In this document: positions 1 to 10,546 of the stretch, piece by piece
Position numbering within the stretch: position 1 is the first letter of the stretch
How the letters are laid out: each line of letters begins with the position of its first letter
NCBI GenBank assembly: GCA_032622095.1
Contig: CP136061.1
Location: 38,751,797 to 38,815,796 of the forward strand
Direction: 5' to 3'
DNA: 64,000 bases
Source of the DNA: Siphonodentalium dalli
Taxonomy: Eukaryota > Mollusca > Scaphopoda > Gadilida > Siphonodentaliidae
Translations under genes and position numbers: made by a program
The notes under the pieces: generated by a model
Seen by the model: only the letters and a program-made list of their open reading frames with translations
The model's database searches: none
Told to the model about the DNA's origin: nothing

Positions 1-540
1 CCGAACAAACTAACATGGAAAAATATATTGAGAGACAAATGGAAAATCGGGTGTTCTGAAGAGTGGACAGCAATTATAAATGGCGACAATAGACTTGCTC
101 GTTTCGCTGCCATACAACAAGAATTAACCATGTCTCATCTTTGGGGAAAATGTCGATGCTTCCCAAAATATAAATCATCGTACACGCTTGTTGCTCGCCT
201 TATGGCTATGTTACCTGGTGAGAAACAGGTATGTCCTCTCTGCAGTCGCGAACACAGCGACGTTGTTAAACATACCATATGTGAATGCACGTCAATAACA
301 TCGGAGAGGAACCTTGTGGAATTCGACATTTTGAACAACTTTGATATCGAATTCTACCTAAAATTCGATAAACTGAGTCCAGAATCTAAAACTCGACTTT
401 TTCTTTCTGGATTATCAGATTTTATGACGATTCCACTGGAATATACGGAAGACCCAATTAATTTTTTTGTTAAAAAGTCCGCTGATCTATGGAAACGCTA
501 TGTTGACTTAATAATATTATCTGAGAATGCAACGAATTAA
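1..540 (+). CDS. LINE ORF2 C-terminus (partial, 5' end outside window)
   Basis: The frame is open from base 1 to the TAA at 538-540, so the true start lies upstream. About 180 residues end in a Cys/His cluster (CPLCSREHSD followed by H and CEC), the C-terminal zinc-knuckle region that follows the reverse transcriptase in many APE-type non-LTR retrotransposons. No frameshift or stop is seen in the visible part. The clade cannot be fixed without the RT core. A LINE 3' terminus of another or the same copy lies at 1,440-1,580, so 541-1,580 could be its 3' UTR expanded by a microsatellite; this is inference. Alternative: a host zinc-binding protein, which is less likely given the many LINE remnants nearby. 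Confidence 0.6.
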   Translation, partial: PNKLTWKNILRDKWKIGCSEEWTAIINGDNRLARFAAIQQELTMSHLWGKCRCFPKYKSSYTLVARLMAMLPGEKQVCPLCSREHSDVVKHTICECTSITSERNLVEFDILNNFDIEFYLKFDKLSPESKTRLFLSGLSDFMTIPLEYTEDPINFFVKKSADLWKRYVDLIILSENATN

Positions 541-1059
541 GCGACATTATCAGCTCCAGCACGTCAGTGAAGGTTGACATATTCAATATACAACTAAAGG
601 AAATATACATGCATACATGTATTATAACAGCTATGTTCGGGTGGGCGTTATTCGCAAATACCACACACTTATGGCACCAAATGGTCGCAAAACATTGAGG
701 TTGTTTTCGGCGATACATTTACCCGATAATGCTTGGATTACATTTACATCGACAATCATTTTATGTATATGTGCATGTAGATCATGCATTATAGGTTCGT
801 GTAAGCTCACATGGTGCATACATGTGTATGTAATCGATCATGACCGTGCCAATGTTCTACTTGCATTGTATCCCTAACATACTTGTGTAAATTTCCGAAT
901 CTGATTATGTATGTCTTACATTTTGCTGCACTCCGATTGGAGATGTCATGAACTTATATTGACATCTTGGCCTAATCTGTGCTAGACCGGAGTAGCATCC
1001 ATGCATGGTGTGTAGTAATACTCGATAGTTGTGTGATTGTATGTGGGCTAAGGTGTGTG
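541..1059. other. Non-coding, possible LINE 3' UTR
   Basis: No convincing gene. Short overlapping frames on both strands have no recognisable domain. It lies between a LINE coding end and a LINE 3' terminus and may be untranslated retrotransposon sequence. Confidence 0.3.
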
Positions 1060-1150
1060 TGCGAGATATATATATATATATGTATATGTGTGTAAATGTG
1101 TATGCGTGTATGTGTGTATATATATATATGTATATGTATGTACATGTGTG

Positions 1151-1212
<62 letters not shown>

Positions 1213-1366
1213 GTATGTATGGGTATATGTATATGTATGTGGGGATATATATATGTGTGTATGTATATGTATGAGTATGAGTATGTATGTATGTATATAT
1301 ATATATATATATATAATAGATGTATATGTATATACATATAGAGGGAGGGAGAGAGAGAGAGAGATG
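1060..1366. repeat. Compound (TA)n/(TG)n/(GA)n microsatellite
   Basis: Long runs of alternating TA (the longest at about 1,155-1,210) are mixed with TGTA/TGTG stretches and end in a GA run at about 1,343-1,364. Long frames made only of Ile/Tyr/Val/Cys or His/Thr arise here as translation artefacts of the dinucleotides. Confidence 0.97.
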
Positions 1367-1439
1367 TCAGGCACGCTTTGAAATAAGAATTGTTCGATTT
1401 ACAATATTGCTATATTTTTATCATTTCATTGTGAATAAA

Positions 1440-1580
1440 TAATATATGGCGCTATGTCCTATGTGCTTATATTGCCATTTTTTTGTTGATATATTTGTTT
1501 TTGTGTGAATTAATTGTATTGTATCAATGATCTCCCATGAGGAGGAAATAAAGATATATATATATATATATATAATAAAC
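1440..1580 (+). mobile_element. 3' terminus of a non-LTR retrotransposon
   Basis: A block ending in CTCCCATGAGGAGG, AATAAAGA and a (TA)n tail is repeated in inverted orientation at about 49,660-49,850, so it is a dispersed family end. CTCC/GGAG can form a small 3' hairpin next to an AATAAA signal and a short simple-repeat tail, as expected for a LINE 3' UTR. Whether it belongs to the ORF2 fragment at the window start is not certain. Confidence 0.7.
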
Positions 1581-2495
1581 TTTTTTTCTGAAATACCGTA
1601 ATATGTTCATAGCATATTACAAATTATAGTGATATATAAATACATGTCATTATATGTAGATGAAGAGTCAGCACATGCAATTGCTAAATTAGGTATGCAA
1701 TAGATTATTCCAGTTTCTGATTATTTGAGAGGTAAATTCCAAATCAGATTTATAAATTGATGATATAATACAATTGGAACTGTCTGCTATTCTCGATATA
1801 ATATTGTGCACAATGCATGCTTGCGCTTTAACATCAACATATATCCCACTTGCACTGCACGATCTATCGTATTTCATTAATCTGGTAGGCATTGTTGTAG
1901 CAGACCGATAAACTTATTCATATTCTGTTTAGTATAATTCGTCTATAGATGAGCGCAGTAAAGTGGATAGACAACACTTTGTAATAGGAACACTAGTGGT
2001 GGTGAACATCTAGCGAATTTACGCATTACATTGTTAGCACGCACACAGAGGGCCATGTGTTGTCGCTGTATATCGTCATTGTCATTGTCAATTCGCTGGT
2101 TGAAATGTATCCGAGATATTTACAAGAGGGGCCGAACTTGATCTCACCTCCAGACAAAACTACCCTACAGCAATATCATAGTGACACGCGCTGCAGTTGA
2201 GTTGCATACACCTGCCACTGGACGTGACTTGTATCGTGGTGTTATGAGTGTCATGTCATTGCTGTCCTATGTCCATATTTGTTCGTCTGTCAACACATTT
2301 AGCCCACATCGTGTCTACTCTCTTTACATACCTTATTCGTATTTAATTTCGCGCATTAATATTATTCGCGCACCCATCGGTGCGTGAATTAATAACCGAG
2401 CGAAAAATAGTCCGCACGTACGTCTCATAAGTGTATACCTAACAACAGGAAACATCGGATACATCATATATAGAGGATATGAAATGAGTGTTTAA
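1581..2495. other. No gene seen
   Basis: AT-rich non-coding sequence; short open frames only. A stretch near 1,740-1,860 resembles sequence at about 32,170-32,230 (shared ATAATACAATT and TCTGC blocks) but is too short to name. Confidence 0.4.
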
Positions 2496-2610
2496 TTTCT
2501 CTCATATGATATTTATGAAACGAGTCTAAGAATTTTCAGTTTTCTCGAGCCGGAGGCTCGAGAAAACTGAAAATTCTTAGACTCGTTTCATAAATATCAT
2601 ATGAGAGAAA
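2496..2610. repeat. Perfect palindrome, 56-bp arms, 3-nt spacer
   Basis: Positions 2,496-2,551 are the exact reverse complement of 2,555-2,610 with GGA between. The tip is CTCGAGCC/GGCTCGAG. No coding frame crosses it. It could extrude a cruciform or be a fold-back element remnant. The zero divergence between arms implies recent origin, arm-to-arm conversion, or an assembly/replication hairpin product. Confidence 0.97.
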
Positions 2611-3026
2611 CACGAATTACATATTCTATTCTATTCTATTACACCTATAGATTGATTATGATGTCCAAAACGCACACAAATCACTAAATAGCTATATGAC
2701 ATCGGCAGCAAAAGGTTAATGTGACGTCACTTCATTGCACCGGAAGCCCAATTACACCTGGTGAACTAGCAGAAATAATATGTACGCGAAGATATAGTGC
2801 GCTATTCTGTTCTCAGTTTGTGACATTATATCGTATGTTTATTAGATAAATACGAATTACATATTCTATTTATCGTATAAAAATGTCCAAAACTATATAT
2901 TTCAAGATTATAATTGCGAAAAATTCGGCATCGCGTTGATTCGTGTATTTGACGCGCACGAATTTGACCTGCATTTAGTCTCGCCCCCCGGCTGCCATTT
3001 ATGACATAGTAAACAACGTAAATAAT
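2611..3026. other. Intergenic with ATTCT micro-repeat
   Basis: Begins with about three tandem ATTCT pentamers next to the palindrome. The motif AATTACATATTCTATT is repeated at about 2,853. No gene recognised. Confidence 0.5.
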
Positions 3027-3114
3027 GATTGAGTCATATGATAAATCATTTTATTTACATGCACGATTACGATTGAGTCATATGATAAATCATTTTATTT
3101 ACATGCACGATTAC
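3027..3114. repeat. 44-bp perfect tandem duplication
   Basis: 3,027-3,070 and 3,071-3,114 are identical (each starts GATTGAGTCATATG). It lies just before the 808-bp array. Confidence 0.95.
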
Positions 3115-3386
3115 GCACATAAGTAGTATAAAACGCAGTATGTCACGTGTAAATATATGCTGTGTCATTTCATCACCTGCAATGTTGCGTATACCCATAT
3201 ATATACAGGGCACATTTAATATGTATATGTCTAAATAAATAATTAATTAATACATAAATAACCACATCTTTCTTTCAAGCAACACTTGGACAATCGAAGA
3301 AGTAACTACTTATACGGACAGTGCATGCTTAGGCAAATTCGAAGCCATGTGTAGTTTGTTATGGGTGAATATATAACTGTACGTAC

Positions 3387-3449
3387 CCGGTTGAGTCGTA
3401 GAAGCTGTCGTTGCTGGACTGATGGCGATCGTTGTACTCGAACTAGGTT
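3387..3449 (-). CDS. Mucin-like repeat exon (unit 1, type A)
   Basis: Minus-strand 63-nt exon between a strong acceptor (TTTTTCTTCACAG) and the donor GTACGT. Both introns are phase 1, so it encodes 21 residues with no frame disturbance: E-P-S-S-S-T-T-I-A-I-S-P-A and then a Thr/Ser-rich tail ending T-Q-P. Fourteen of 21 residues are Ser, Thr or Pro, typical of O-glycosylated mucin-type linkers. Symmetric 1-1 exons are the class most easily duplicated in extracellular proteins. In transcript order this is the last exon of the visible array. The gene's ends are not identified; transcription is inferred only from splice-site and frame conservation. Confidence 0.72.
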
Positions 3450-4206
3450 CTGTGAAGAAAAACACTAATCAAGTGCATACATGTATAGAGAGGTCGGTAT
3501 ATGAGATAATACATGTATACCCACCTATACTACACACCAATCTATTATATATACCTATTTTAGCATTATATATACCTATTTAAGTATTGACTTTATGAAA
3601 CCCATATGCATGTGTTGTGTACAAAACTGATATAAGTGGAGGTTATCGGAATCAATTACATAGACAGTAAAAATCATGCCACACATGCGCTATCGATTAG
3701 ATGATTCGTGGTAAATAACTCATTAATTATGATATTCAAGCAGTTATTTTGTAGAAGTATAAATACCTAGATTTCATCTTATATGAGAGTATCATTCTAA
3801 ATATTCCTTTCCTAGTCTATAACTTAACCTATCGTACGAATTAGTCGCGAAGAGTTCATCCGAGATCGGCGTCTATACTGAGGGGTTGTGATTTATCAAC
3901 ATGGACATATGATCGAGATTTCCGGTCAGCAAAGCAAGCAACTATTCATATGATACAACATCGTAGATTATCTCCTACAAGACTGCCATTTCATCACCTC
4001 ACATGTAATGTTGCGTATACACATATATATCTACAAGGCACATTTAATATGCATATTTCTAAATAAATAAATAATAAATAAGTAAACAGATCTTTCTCTC
4101 AAGCAACACTTGGACAATCGAAGAAGTAACTATACGGGCAGTGCACGATTAAGCACACTCGAAGCCATGTGTAGTTTGTTATGAGTGAATATATAACTGT
4201 ACGTAC

Positions 4207-4257
4207 CCGGTTGAGTCGTTGCTGGACTGATGGCGATCGTTGAACTCGAACTAAGTT
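4207..4257 (-). CDS. Mucin-like repeat exon (unit 2, type A)
   Basis: 51-nt phase 1-1 exon, 17 residues, with the same acceptor and GTACGT donor as unit 1. It lacks 12 nt (four codons) present in unit 1, keeping the frame. Core residues are S-S-S-S-T-I-A-I-S-P-A-T-T-Q-P, with Leu where the other A exons have the first Pro. Confidence 0.72.
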
Positions 4258-5015
4258 CTGTGAAGAAAAACACTAATCAAGTGCATACATGTATAGAGAG
4301 GTCGGTATATGATATAATACATGTATACCCACCTATACTACACACCAATCTATTATATATACCTATTTTAGCATTATATATACCTATTTAAGTATTGACT
4401 TTATGAAACCCATATGCATGTGTTGTGTACAAAACTGATATAAGTGGAGGTGATCGGAATCAATTGCATAGACAGTAAAAATCATGCCACACATGCGCTA
4501 TCGATTAGATGATTCGTGGTAAATAACTCATTAATTATGATATTCAAGCAGTTATTTTGTAGAAGTATAAATACCTAGATTCCATCTTATATGAGAGTAT
4601 CATTCTAAATATTCCTTTCCTAGTCTATAACTTAACCTATCGTACGAATTAGTCGCGAAGAGTTCATCCGAGATCGGCGTCTATACTGAGGGGTTGTGAT
4701 TTATCAACCATGGACATATGATCGAGATTTCCGGTCAGCAAAGCAAGCAACTATTCATATGATACAACATCGTAGATTATCTCATACAAGACTGCCATTT
4801 CATCACCTCACATGTAATGTTGCGTATACACATATATATCTACAAGGCACATTTAATATGCATATTTCTAAATAAATAAATAATAAATAAGTAAACAGAT
4901 CTTTCTCTCAAGCAACACTTGGACAATCGAAGAAGTAACTATACGGGCAGTGCACGATTAAGCACATTCGAAGCCATGTGTAGTATGTTATGAGTAAATA
5001 TATAACTGTACGTAC

Positions 5016-5069
5016 CCGGTTGAGTCGTAGAAGCTGGACTGATGGCGATCGTTCTACTCGAAATATGTC
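5016..5069 (-). CDS. Mucin-like repeat exon (unit 3, type B)
   Basis: 54-nt phase 1-1 exon, 18 residues: G-H-I-S-S-R-T-I-A-I-S-P-A-S-T-T-Q-P. The acceptor tract TTTTTCTTCACAG and GTACGT donor are conserved. Type B has an Arg and His, so it is less uniformly Ser/Thr-rich than type A. The surrounding frame is open through both splice sites, giving an apparent longer ORF that should not be read as a gene. Confidence 0.72.
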
Positions 5070-5821
5070 CTGTGAAGAAAAACACTGATCGCGTACATAC
5101 ATGTAGATCTGTATATGAGATAATACATGTATTTCCACCTATATTACAGACCAATCTATTAAATATACCCATTTTAGCATTATATATACATATTTAACTA
5201 CTGACTGTATGCAACCCATATGCATGTGTTGTGTACAAAACTGATATAAGTGGAGGTTATCGGAATCAATTACATAGACAGTAAAAATCATGCCACACAT
5301 GCGCTATCGATTAGATGATTCGTGGTAAATAACTCATTAATTATGATATTCAAGCTGTTATTTTGTAGAAGTATAAATACCTAGATTTCATCTTATATGA
5401 GAGTATCATTCTAAATATTCCTTTCCTAGTCTATAACTTAACCTATCGTACGAATTAGTCGCGAAGAGTTCATCCGAGATCGGCGTCTATACTGAGGGGT
5501 TGTGATTTATCAACCATGGACATATGATCGAGATTTCCGGTCAGCAAAGCAAGCAACTATTCATATGATACAACATCGTAGATTATCTCATACAAGACTG
5601 CCATTTCATCACCTCACATGTAATGTTGCGTATACACATATATATCTACAAGGCACATTTAATATGCATATTTCTAAATAAATAAATAATAAATAAGTAA
5701 ACAGATCTTTCTCTCAAGCAACACTTGGACAATCGAAGAAGTAACTATACGGGCAGTGCACGATTAAGCACACTCGAAGCCATGTGTAGTTTGTTATGGG
5801 TGAATATATAACTGTACGTAC

Positions 5822-5872
5822 CCGGTTGAGTCGTTGCTGGACTGATGGCGATCGTTGTACTCGAACTAGGTT
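5822..5872 (-). CDS. Mucin-like repeat exon (unit 4, type A)
   Basis: 51-nt phase 1-1 exon, 17 residues, E-P-S-S-S-T-T-I-A-I-S-P-A-T-T-Q-P. It combines unit 2's length with unit 1's amino-acid sequence. Splice sites as in unit 1. Confidence 0.72.
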
Positions 5873-6630
5873 CTGTGAAGAAAAACACTAATCAAGTGCA
5901 TACATGTATAGAGAGGTCGGTATATGAGATAATACATGTATACCCACCTATACTACACACCAATCTATTATATATACCTATTTTAGCATTATATATACCT
6001 ATTTAAGTATTGACTTTATGAAACCCATATGCATGTGTTGTGTACAAAACTGATATAAGTGGAGGTGATCGGAATCAATTGCATAGACAGTAAAAATCAT
6101 GCCACACATGCGCTATCGATTAGATGATTCGTGGTAAATAACTCATTAATTATGATATTCAAGCAGTTATTTTGTAGAAGTATAAATACCTAGATTCCAT
6201 CTTATATGAGAGTATCATTCTAAATATTCCTTTCCTAGTCTATAACTTAACCTATCGTACGAATTAGTCGCGAAGAGTTCATCCGAGATCGGCGTCTATA
6301 CTGAGGGGTTGTGATTTATCAACCATGGACATATGATCGAGATTTCCGGTCAGCAAAGCAAGCAACTATTCATATGATACAACATCGTAGATTATCTCCT
6401 ACAAGACTGCCATTTCATCACCTCACATGTAATGTTGCGTATACACATATATATCTACAAGGCACATTTAATATGCATATTTCTAAATAAATAAATAATA
6501 AATCAATAAACAGATCTTTCTCTCAAGCAACACTTGGACAATCGAAAAAGTAACTATACGGGCAGTGCACGATTAAGCACATTCGAAGCCATGTGTAGTA
6601 TGTTATGAGTAAATATATAACTGTACGTAC

Positions 6631-6684
6631 CCGGTTGAGTCGTAGAAGCTGGACTGATGGCGATCGTTCTACTCGAAATATGTC
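6631..6684 (-). CDS. Mucin-like repeat exon (unit 5, type B)
   Basis: 54-nt phase 1-1 exon identical in sequence to the unit 3 exon, 1,615 bp away. The flanking intron is also nearly identical up to about 6,840, so this is a recent dimer duplication. Confidence 0.72.
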
Positions 6685-7269
6685 CTGTGAAGAAAAACAC
6701 TGATCGCGTACATACATGTAGATCTGTATATGAGATAATACATGTATTTCCACCTATATTACAGACCAATCTATTAAATATACCCATTTTAGCATTATAT
6801 ATACATATTTAACTACTGACTGTATGCAACCCATATGCATGTATTGTGTACAAACTGATATAAGTGGAGGTGGTCGCAATCAATTGCAAAGGCAGTACAA
6901 ATCATGCCACACATGCGCTATCGATTAGATGATTCGTGGTAAATAACTCATTAATTATGATATTCAAGCAGTTATTTTGTAGAAGTATAAACACCTAGAT
7001 TTCATATTATATGAGAGTATCATTCTAAATATCGCTTTCCTGGTCTATAACTCAGCCTACCGTTCGAACTAGTCGTGAATAGTTCATCCGAGATCGGCGT
7101 CTATACTGACGGGTTGTAATTTATCTATCAAGGACATACATGTATAATCGAGTTTTCCGGTCAGCAGAGCAAGCAGCTATTCATCTGATACAACGTCGAA
7201 CATTATCTCATACAAGACTGCCATTTCATAACATCACATGTAGTGTTGCCACAGTTGCGTATACACATA

Positions 7270-7299
7270 TCTATTATATATTTTGGAAGAGCTGTGTGT

Positions 7300-7331
<32 letters not shown>

Positions 7332-7890
7332 TCGCGATGAACTCGAAAACGGCCGACCCGATTTCGATGAAACTTCGTGTGTGGGGGTATTTTCGGCCGG
7401 GGGGTTGCATGGGCCTATTAATTTGTCCGTGCGACGTGACCTTGACCTTGAAATGGGGTAATTTCAAGGTCAAACGCCCGAATATCACGGGATTTCGATG
7501 AAACTTGGTATGTGGGGGTACCTTCGGCCGGAGAGTGGCATAAACCTATTAATTTGCCCGTGCGACGTGACCTTGACCTTGAAATCGGGTCAATTCAAGG
7601 TCAAATCGCCAATTTTGATGGCATTTCGACGAAATTTTATACGTTGGGTTACTTTTGTCCACTGGGTGTTTTGGACGGGTCAAATCGTGACCCCGACCTG
7701 ACCTTGACCTTCAAAATGATCAATTCAATTTCAAATCGGGTAAAACCGGATGGATTTCGACGGGTACTTTTGTCGGGTACTTTTGTTCGGGCAGTGTTTT
7801 GGACAGGTCAAATCGTGACCCCACTTGACCTTGGCCTTCAAAATAGACAATTCAAGGTCAAAGCCCGGACGAAGTCGGGTCACCTTCTAG
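7270..7890 (+). mobile_element. Non-autonomous Helitron inserted in array unit 6
   Basis: The insert starts with TC (TCTATTATATATTTTGG) after an A and ends in CTAG before a T. A hairpin CCCGGACGAAGTCGGG (7,864-7,879) lies 7 nt before the CTAG. These are the Helitron hallmarks: 5'-TC, 3' hairpin plus CTRR, A|T target, no target duplication. The other units provide the empty site. Inside are a (TG)n run (about 7,293-7,330) and four ~130-bp tandem units starting near 7,357, 7,489, 7,620 and 7,750, each with TGACCTTGACCTT-like motifs. No Rep/helicase frame is present, so it depended on an autonomous partner. A relative lies at 53,580-54,010 on the other strand. Confidence 0.85.
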
Positions 7891-8078
7891 TATATATATA
7901 TATCTACAAGGCACATTCAATATGTATATTTCTAAATAAATAAATAATAAATAAGTAAACACATCTTTCTTTCAAGCAACACTTGGACAATCGTAGAAGA
8001 AACGTTATGGACAGTGCATGATTAAGCACATCGAAGCCGGGTGTAGTATTTCACGAATAAATATATAACTCTACGCAC

Positions 8079-8141
8079 CAGTTTGAGTCGTAAAACTTGT
8101 TGTAACCGGACTGATGCCGTACGTTGTACTCGGAATATATG
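8079..8141 (-). CDS. Mucin-like repeat exon (unit 6, diverged)
   Basis: 63-nt phase 1-1 exon, 21 residues containing P-S-T-T-Y-G-I-S-P-V-T-T and ending T-T-Q-T. The acceptor (TTTTTTTCCCCAG) and donor (GTGCGT) differ in sequence from units 1-5 but remain canonical, and the length is still a multiple of three even though the introns have diverged clearly. That pattern suggests selection on the exon and its splice sites. It is the first exon of the visible array in transcript order. Confidence 0.68.
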
Positions 8142-8393
8142 CTGGGGAAAAAAACGAATCTTATACATACAGTATATAGAGAGGTCGGTATGTAAAATAA
8201 TACATATATACCCCACCTATTCTATACCAATATATTATATATACCTATTTAAGCATTGATTTATGAAACCCAAATTTGTTAATTGTGTAACATACTGATA
8301 TAAGCGGTGTTCGGAATCAATTGCAAAGGCAGTACAAATCATGTGATATCAATTAGATGATTCATATTACAAAACTCAGTATTGATTGATTGA

Positions 8394-8836
8394 TGGTCTA
8401 ACGTCGTTTTAGCTAGGCCATATCAGAATCAGGTATCAAAAAGATCGTAGCGAAGCAACGTGTAGATAATTCAGACAGTGGATTAGATTAAAACAATGCA
8501 TTCATGAGCTACGTACAAATAAAATACAATAATAAATAGCAAATAAATAGCACGAAACTACCAAGGAGCCACAGCAGATTTTGCAGTGATACGGTATTTA
8601 TAATGTTTGATGAAACGCGCATGAACCTTTATCAATGCGTCGAGCTGATGGTCCGATGGGTGAGACATAATGTCATCCTTCACCCAATCTACAGCATCGA
8701 TCCACAAATACTTGTTCTTGTCTTTGAGAGTTAACCGTTTCTCATCAGTCATGTGGTAGGATTGTGATCGCAGTTCTTTTAAAAGCCATTGTTTCATTTG
8801 TTGATTTAAGTATGTTTTATCTAGGTTTTGGATCAT
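8394..8836 (-). pseudogene. Dispersed repeat-protein C-terminus, unnamed family
   Basis: A minus-strand frame of 92 residues (8,558-8,836) holds NQQMKQWLLKEL, KNKYLWIDAVDWVKDD and HARFIKHYKYRI. A degraded homologue lies at about 33,160-33,619 (VKDDMQCHSPDH in frame, then stops) and a more distant one at 20,776-20,967 (QQRQKQWL). The downstream part, with TCTAACGTCGTTT and TCAAAAAGAT(x)GTAGCGAAG, is also shared with 33.2 kb. Dispersal plus decay indicates a mobile-element or processed gene family; no catalytic motif is recognised. Confidence 0.55.
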
Positions 8837-10546
8837 GTAATAAATAGAATCGACAACCCGTCTCCAATGTATATAAACTTATCTAGTAAAATTGGTCTGA
8901 ACCTCGCCAAAGACTCGGTCCAAACCTAATTTACTGGACTCATTTTGTAAATCCCGCTATAAACTGCAATGGGACTCATTGTGGATCCGCTATTTATGAC
9001 AGGAGTCATAAACTCATTTTCGTTATAATATAATTATAATGTAATTTATTTTCTCACAGACTGTGATGATTTCTGATGGTAGACTCAGGCATACCCTAGT
9101 TGGGTTCGTATATAATGCAGTGTGCTTTTTGAAAATATTTCCTGTCAGACTGACTACCGACATACATGAAAACATTGGAATATGATATATTGTGAGGGTA
9201 AACACGTGTTGTTTAATAGTATGGCATACATTGGTTATAAAGGATAATGATTTTCCCTTCAAATTGATTGTTTGAATTTGAGAGTTATTGAAAACTCACG
9301 AATGGGGCACCTCCTTAAACAATATGACGGCGGTATTGGTTGTACGGGTGGCAGAAAGACAGCTATGTATGCTAATTTCACCGGGAAATTACCCACTGAG
9401 CGTAGAAGCCACCTGGCAACAACTGAAATTTCCAAGATACGCCGTTATCTTCCCATTAATTGGATCACGAATTCGCGCTTACTGGGATTCGAACCAGCTT
9501 CACCCCTGATCAGTTTACGTTGGCCAATGTCGTTGAACGACAAGAGTTTCCACTTCTGGCAAACGTGCATTTATCCATAAACCCCTTTATGCAGATTATG
9601 CATGACCATAGATGGTGTCCGTATGTTTTCAGTGACACCACGACAGACTTGTTTACAAGACTAGTTTAATCAACTATGGTGTACACGGTAAATGTAAGTA
9701 GGGGCTGTGGATATGGAAATATCTTCAAATATAAATCTATAAAAGGTATCATCGATTGGAAAACATATCTATACTCGCAGGTTCAACTGGTTTTAAAGTA
9801 AAAGGCTCGTATTCACCGGCTGAGTTTATATATAGCGCATGTAGTTTAGCATGTAATTTGCGTAGGATTTTCAACAATGTTTTTGAACGCTATTTTTAGT
9901 TTGTTGATGTTTTACATGTATGTTGTTAGAACATATAAGTTCTGATAACTTTGAGTGAATAAATGTTTATATCGTAATATATATTGTGCTAATTTAAGCC
10001 ACAGTTGACAAACATATCTGGTAGATCGGGTCAATCATATCGACAATAGTGTGTGCCTTAGCCGCTATCGAAGGTACATTGTGCGCTCAACTGCTACCAA
10101 ATAAACGACCGGGTTTATAAACTAAACCAAGTTGGTGAATAAGAGCCTAGGAGATCACGTGGCGAACTTGAATTGCGAAAGTTAGTTTAACCCTTCCATG
10201 GCGGGAGCCACGCTGGTGCAGCATTAAAGATCCTTAACGTTTGTGGCTTTTGTTTCGTTTATGTTTGTATACATATTTTTCTTTCAGACGATTCCAAGTC
10301 AACAGTTTCAAATACGTCTGTTAGTATCGGAATATGTTAACATATACTGTATCTGTTCACTTACGTTCCACGCAACGATATCCATTCGTGTGCGTTCCAT
10401 CTGGTATACATGTGTCGCTGTGGTCGCAAGTGTTGTTGAAACAGCGTTCACCTGCACCCTGAAATGTTCCGATATTTTATATACTGTCGTCGCGGATACG
10501 AACGAGTCGTGACGCGGCAGTAGCAATAATTGAACCGATATGTCCC
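8837..10546. other. No gene seen
   Basis: Non-coding; overlapping frames at 9,272-9,669 have no recognisable domain. A small imperfect inverted repeat lies at about 8,884-8,935 (AGTAAAATTGGTC and its complement). Confidence 0.4.

Larger units (their letters stand above)
3166..8376. repeat. Tandem array of ~808-bp exon-bearing units
   Basis: Unit starts (CATTTCATCACCT-like) lie at about 3,166, 3,987, 4,796, 5,602, 6,411 and 7,222, giving periods of about 821, 809, 806, 809 and 811 bp. Two unit types differ around the exon: type A (units 1, 2, 4) and type B (units 3, 5). Units 2+3 and 4+5 make a near-identical A-B dimer of about 1,615 bp, so the last expansion copied dimers. Identity drops after about 6,840, and the sixth unit is diverged, partial and interrupted by a Helitron. 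Each unit holds one short minus-strand exon with canonical splice sites, described separately. Confidence 0.95.

Noticed and set aside
972-1381. Several long frames on both strands (up to ~120 residues) in the microsatellite
   Set aside because: They are translations of TA/TG/GA dinucleotides with Ile/Tyr/Val or His/Thr only.
4908-6787. Identical 76- and 77-residue minus-strand frames at 4.9-5.2 and 6.5-6.8 kb
   Set aside because: They are exon plus readthrough intron in duplicated type B units; the real coding part is the 54-nt exon between splice sites.
9272-9669. Overlapping 102-, 73- and 69-residue frames as a gene
   Set aside because: Three frames overlap with no domain, no codon bias and no homologue in the window.
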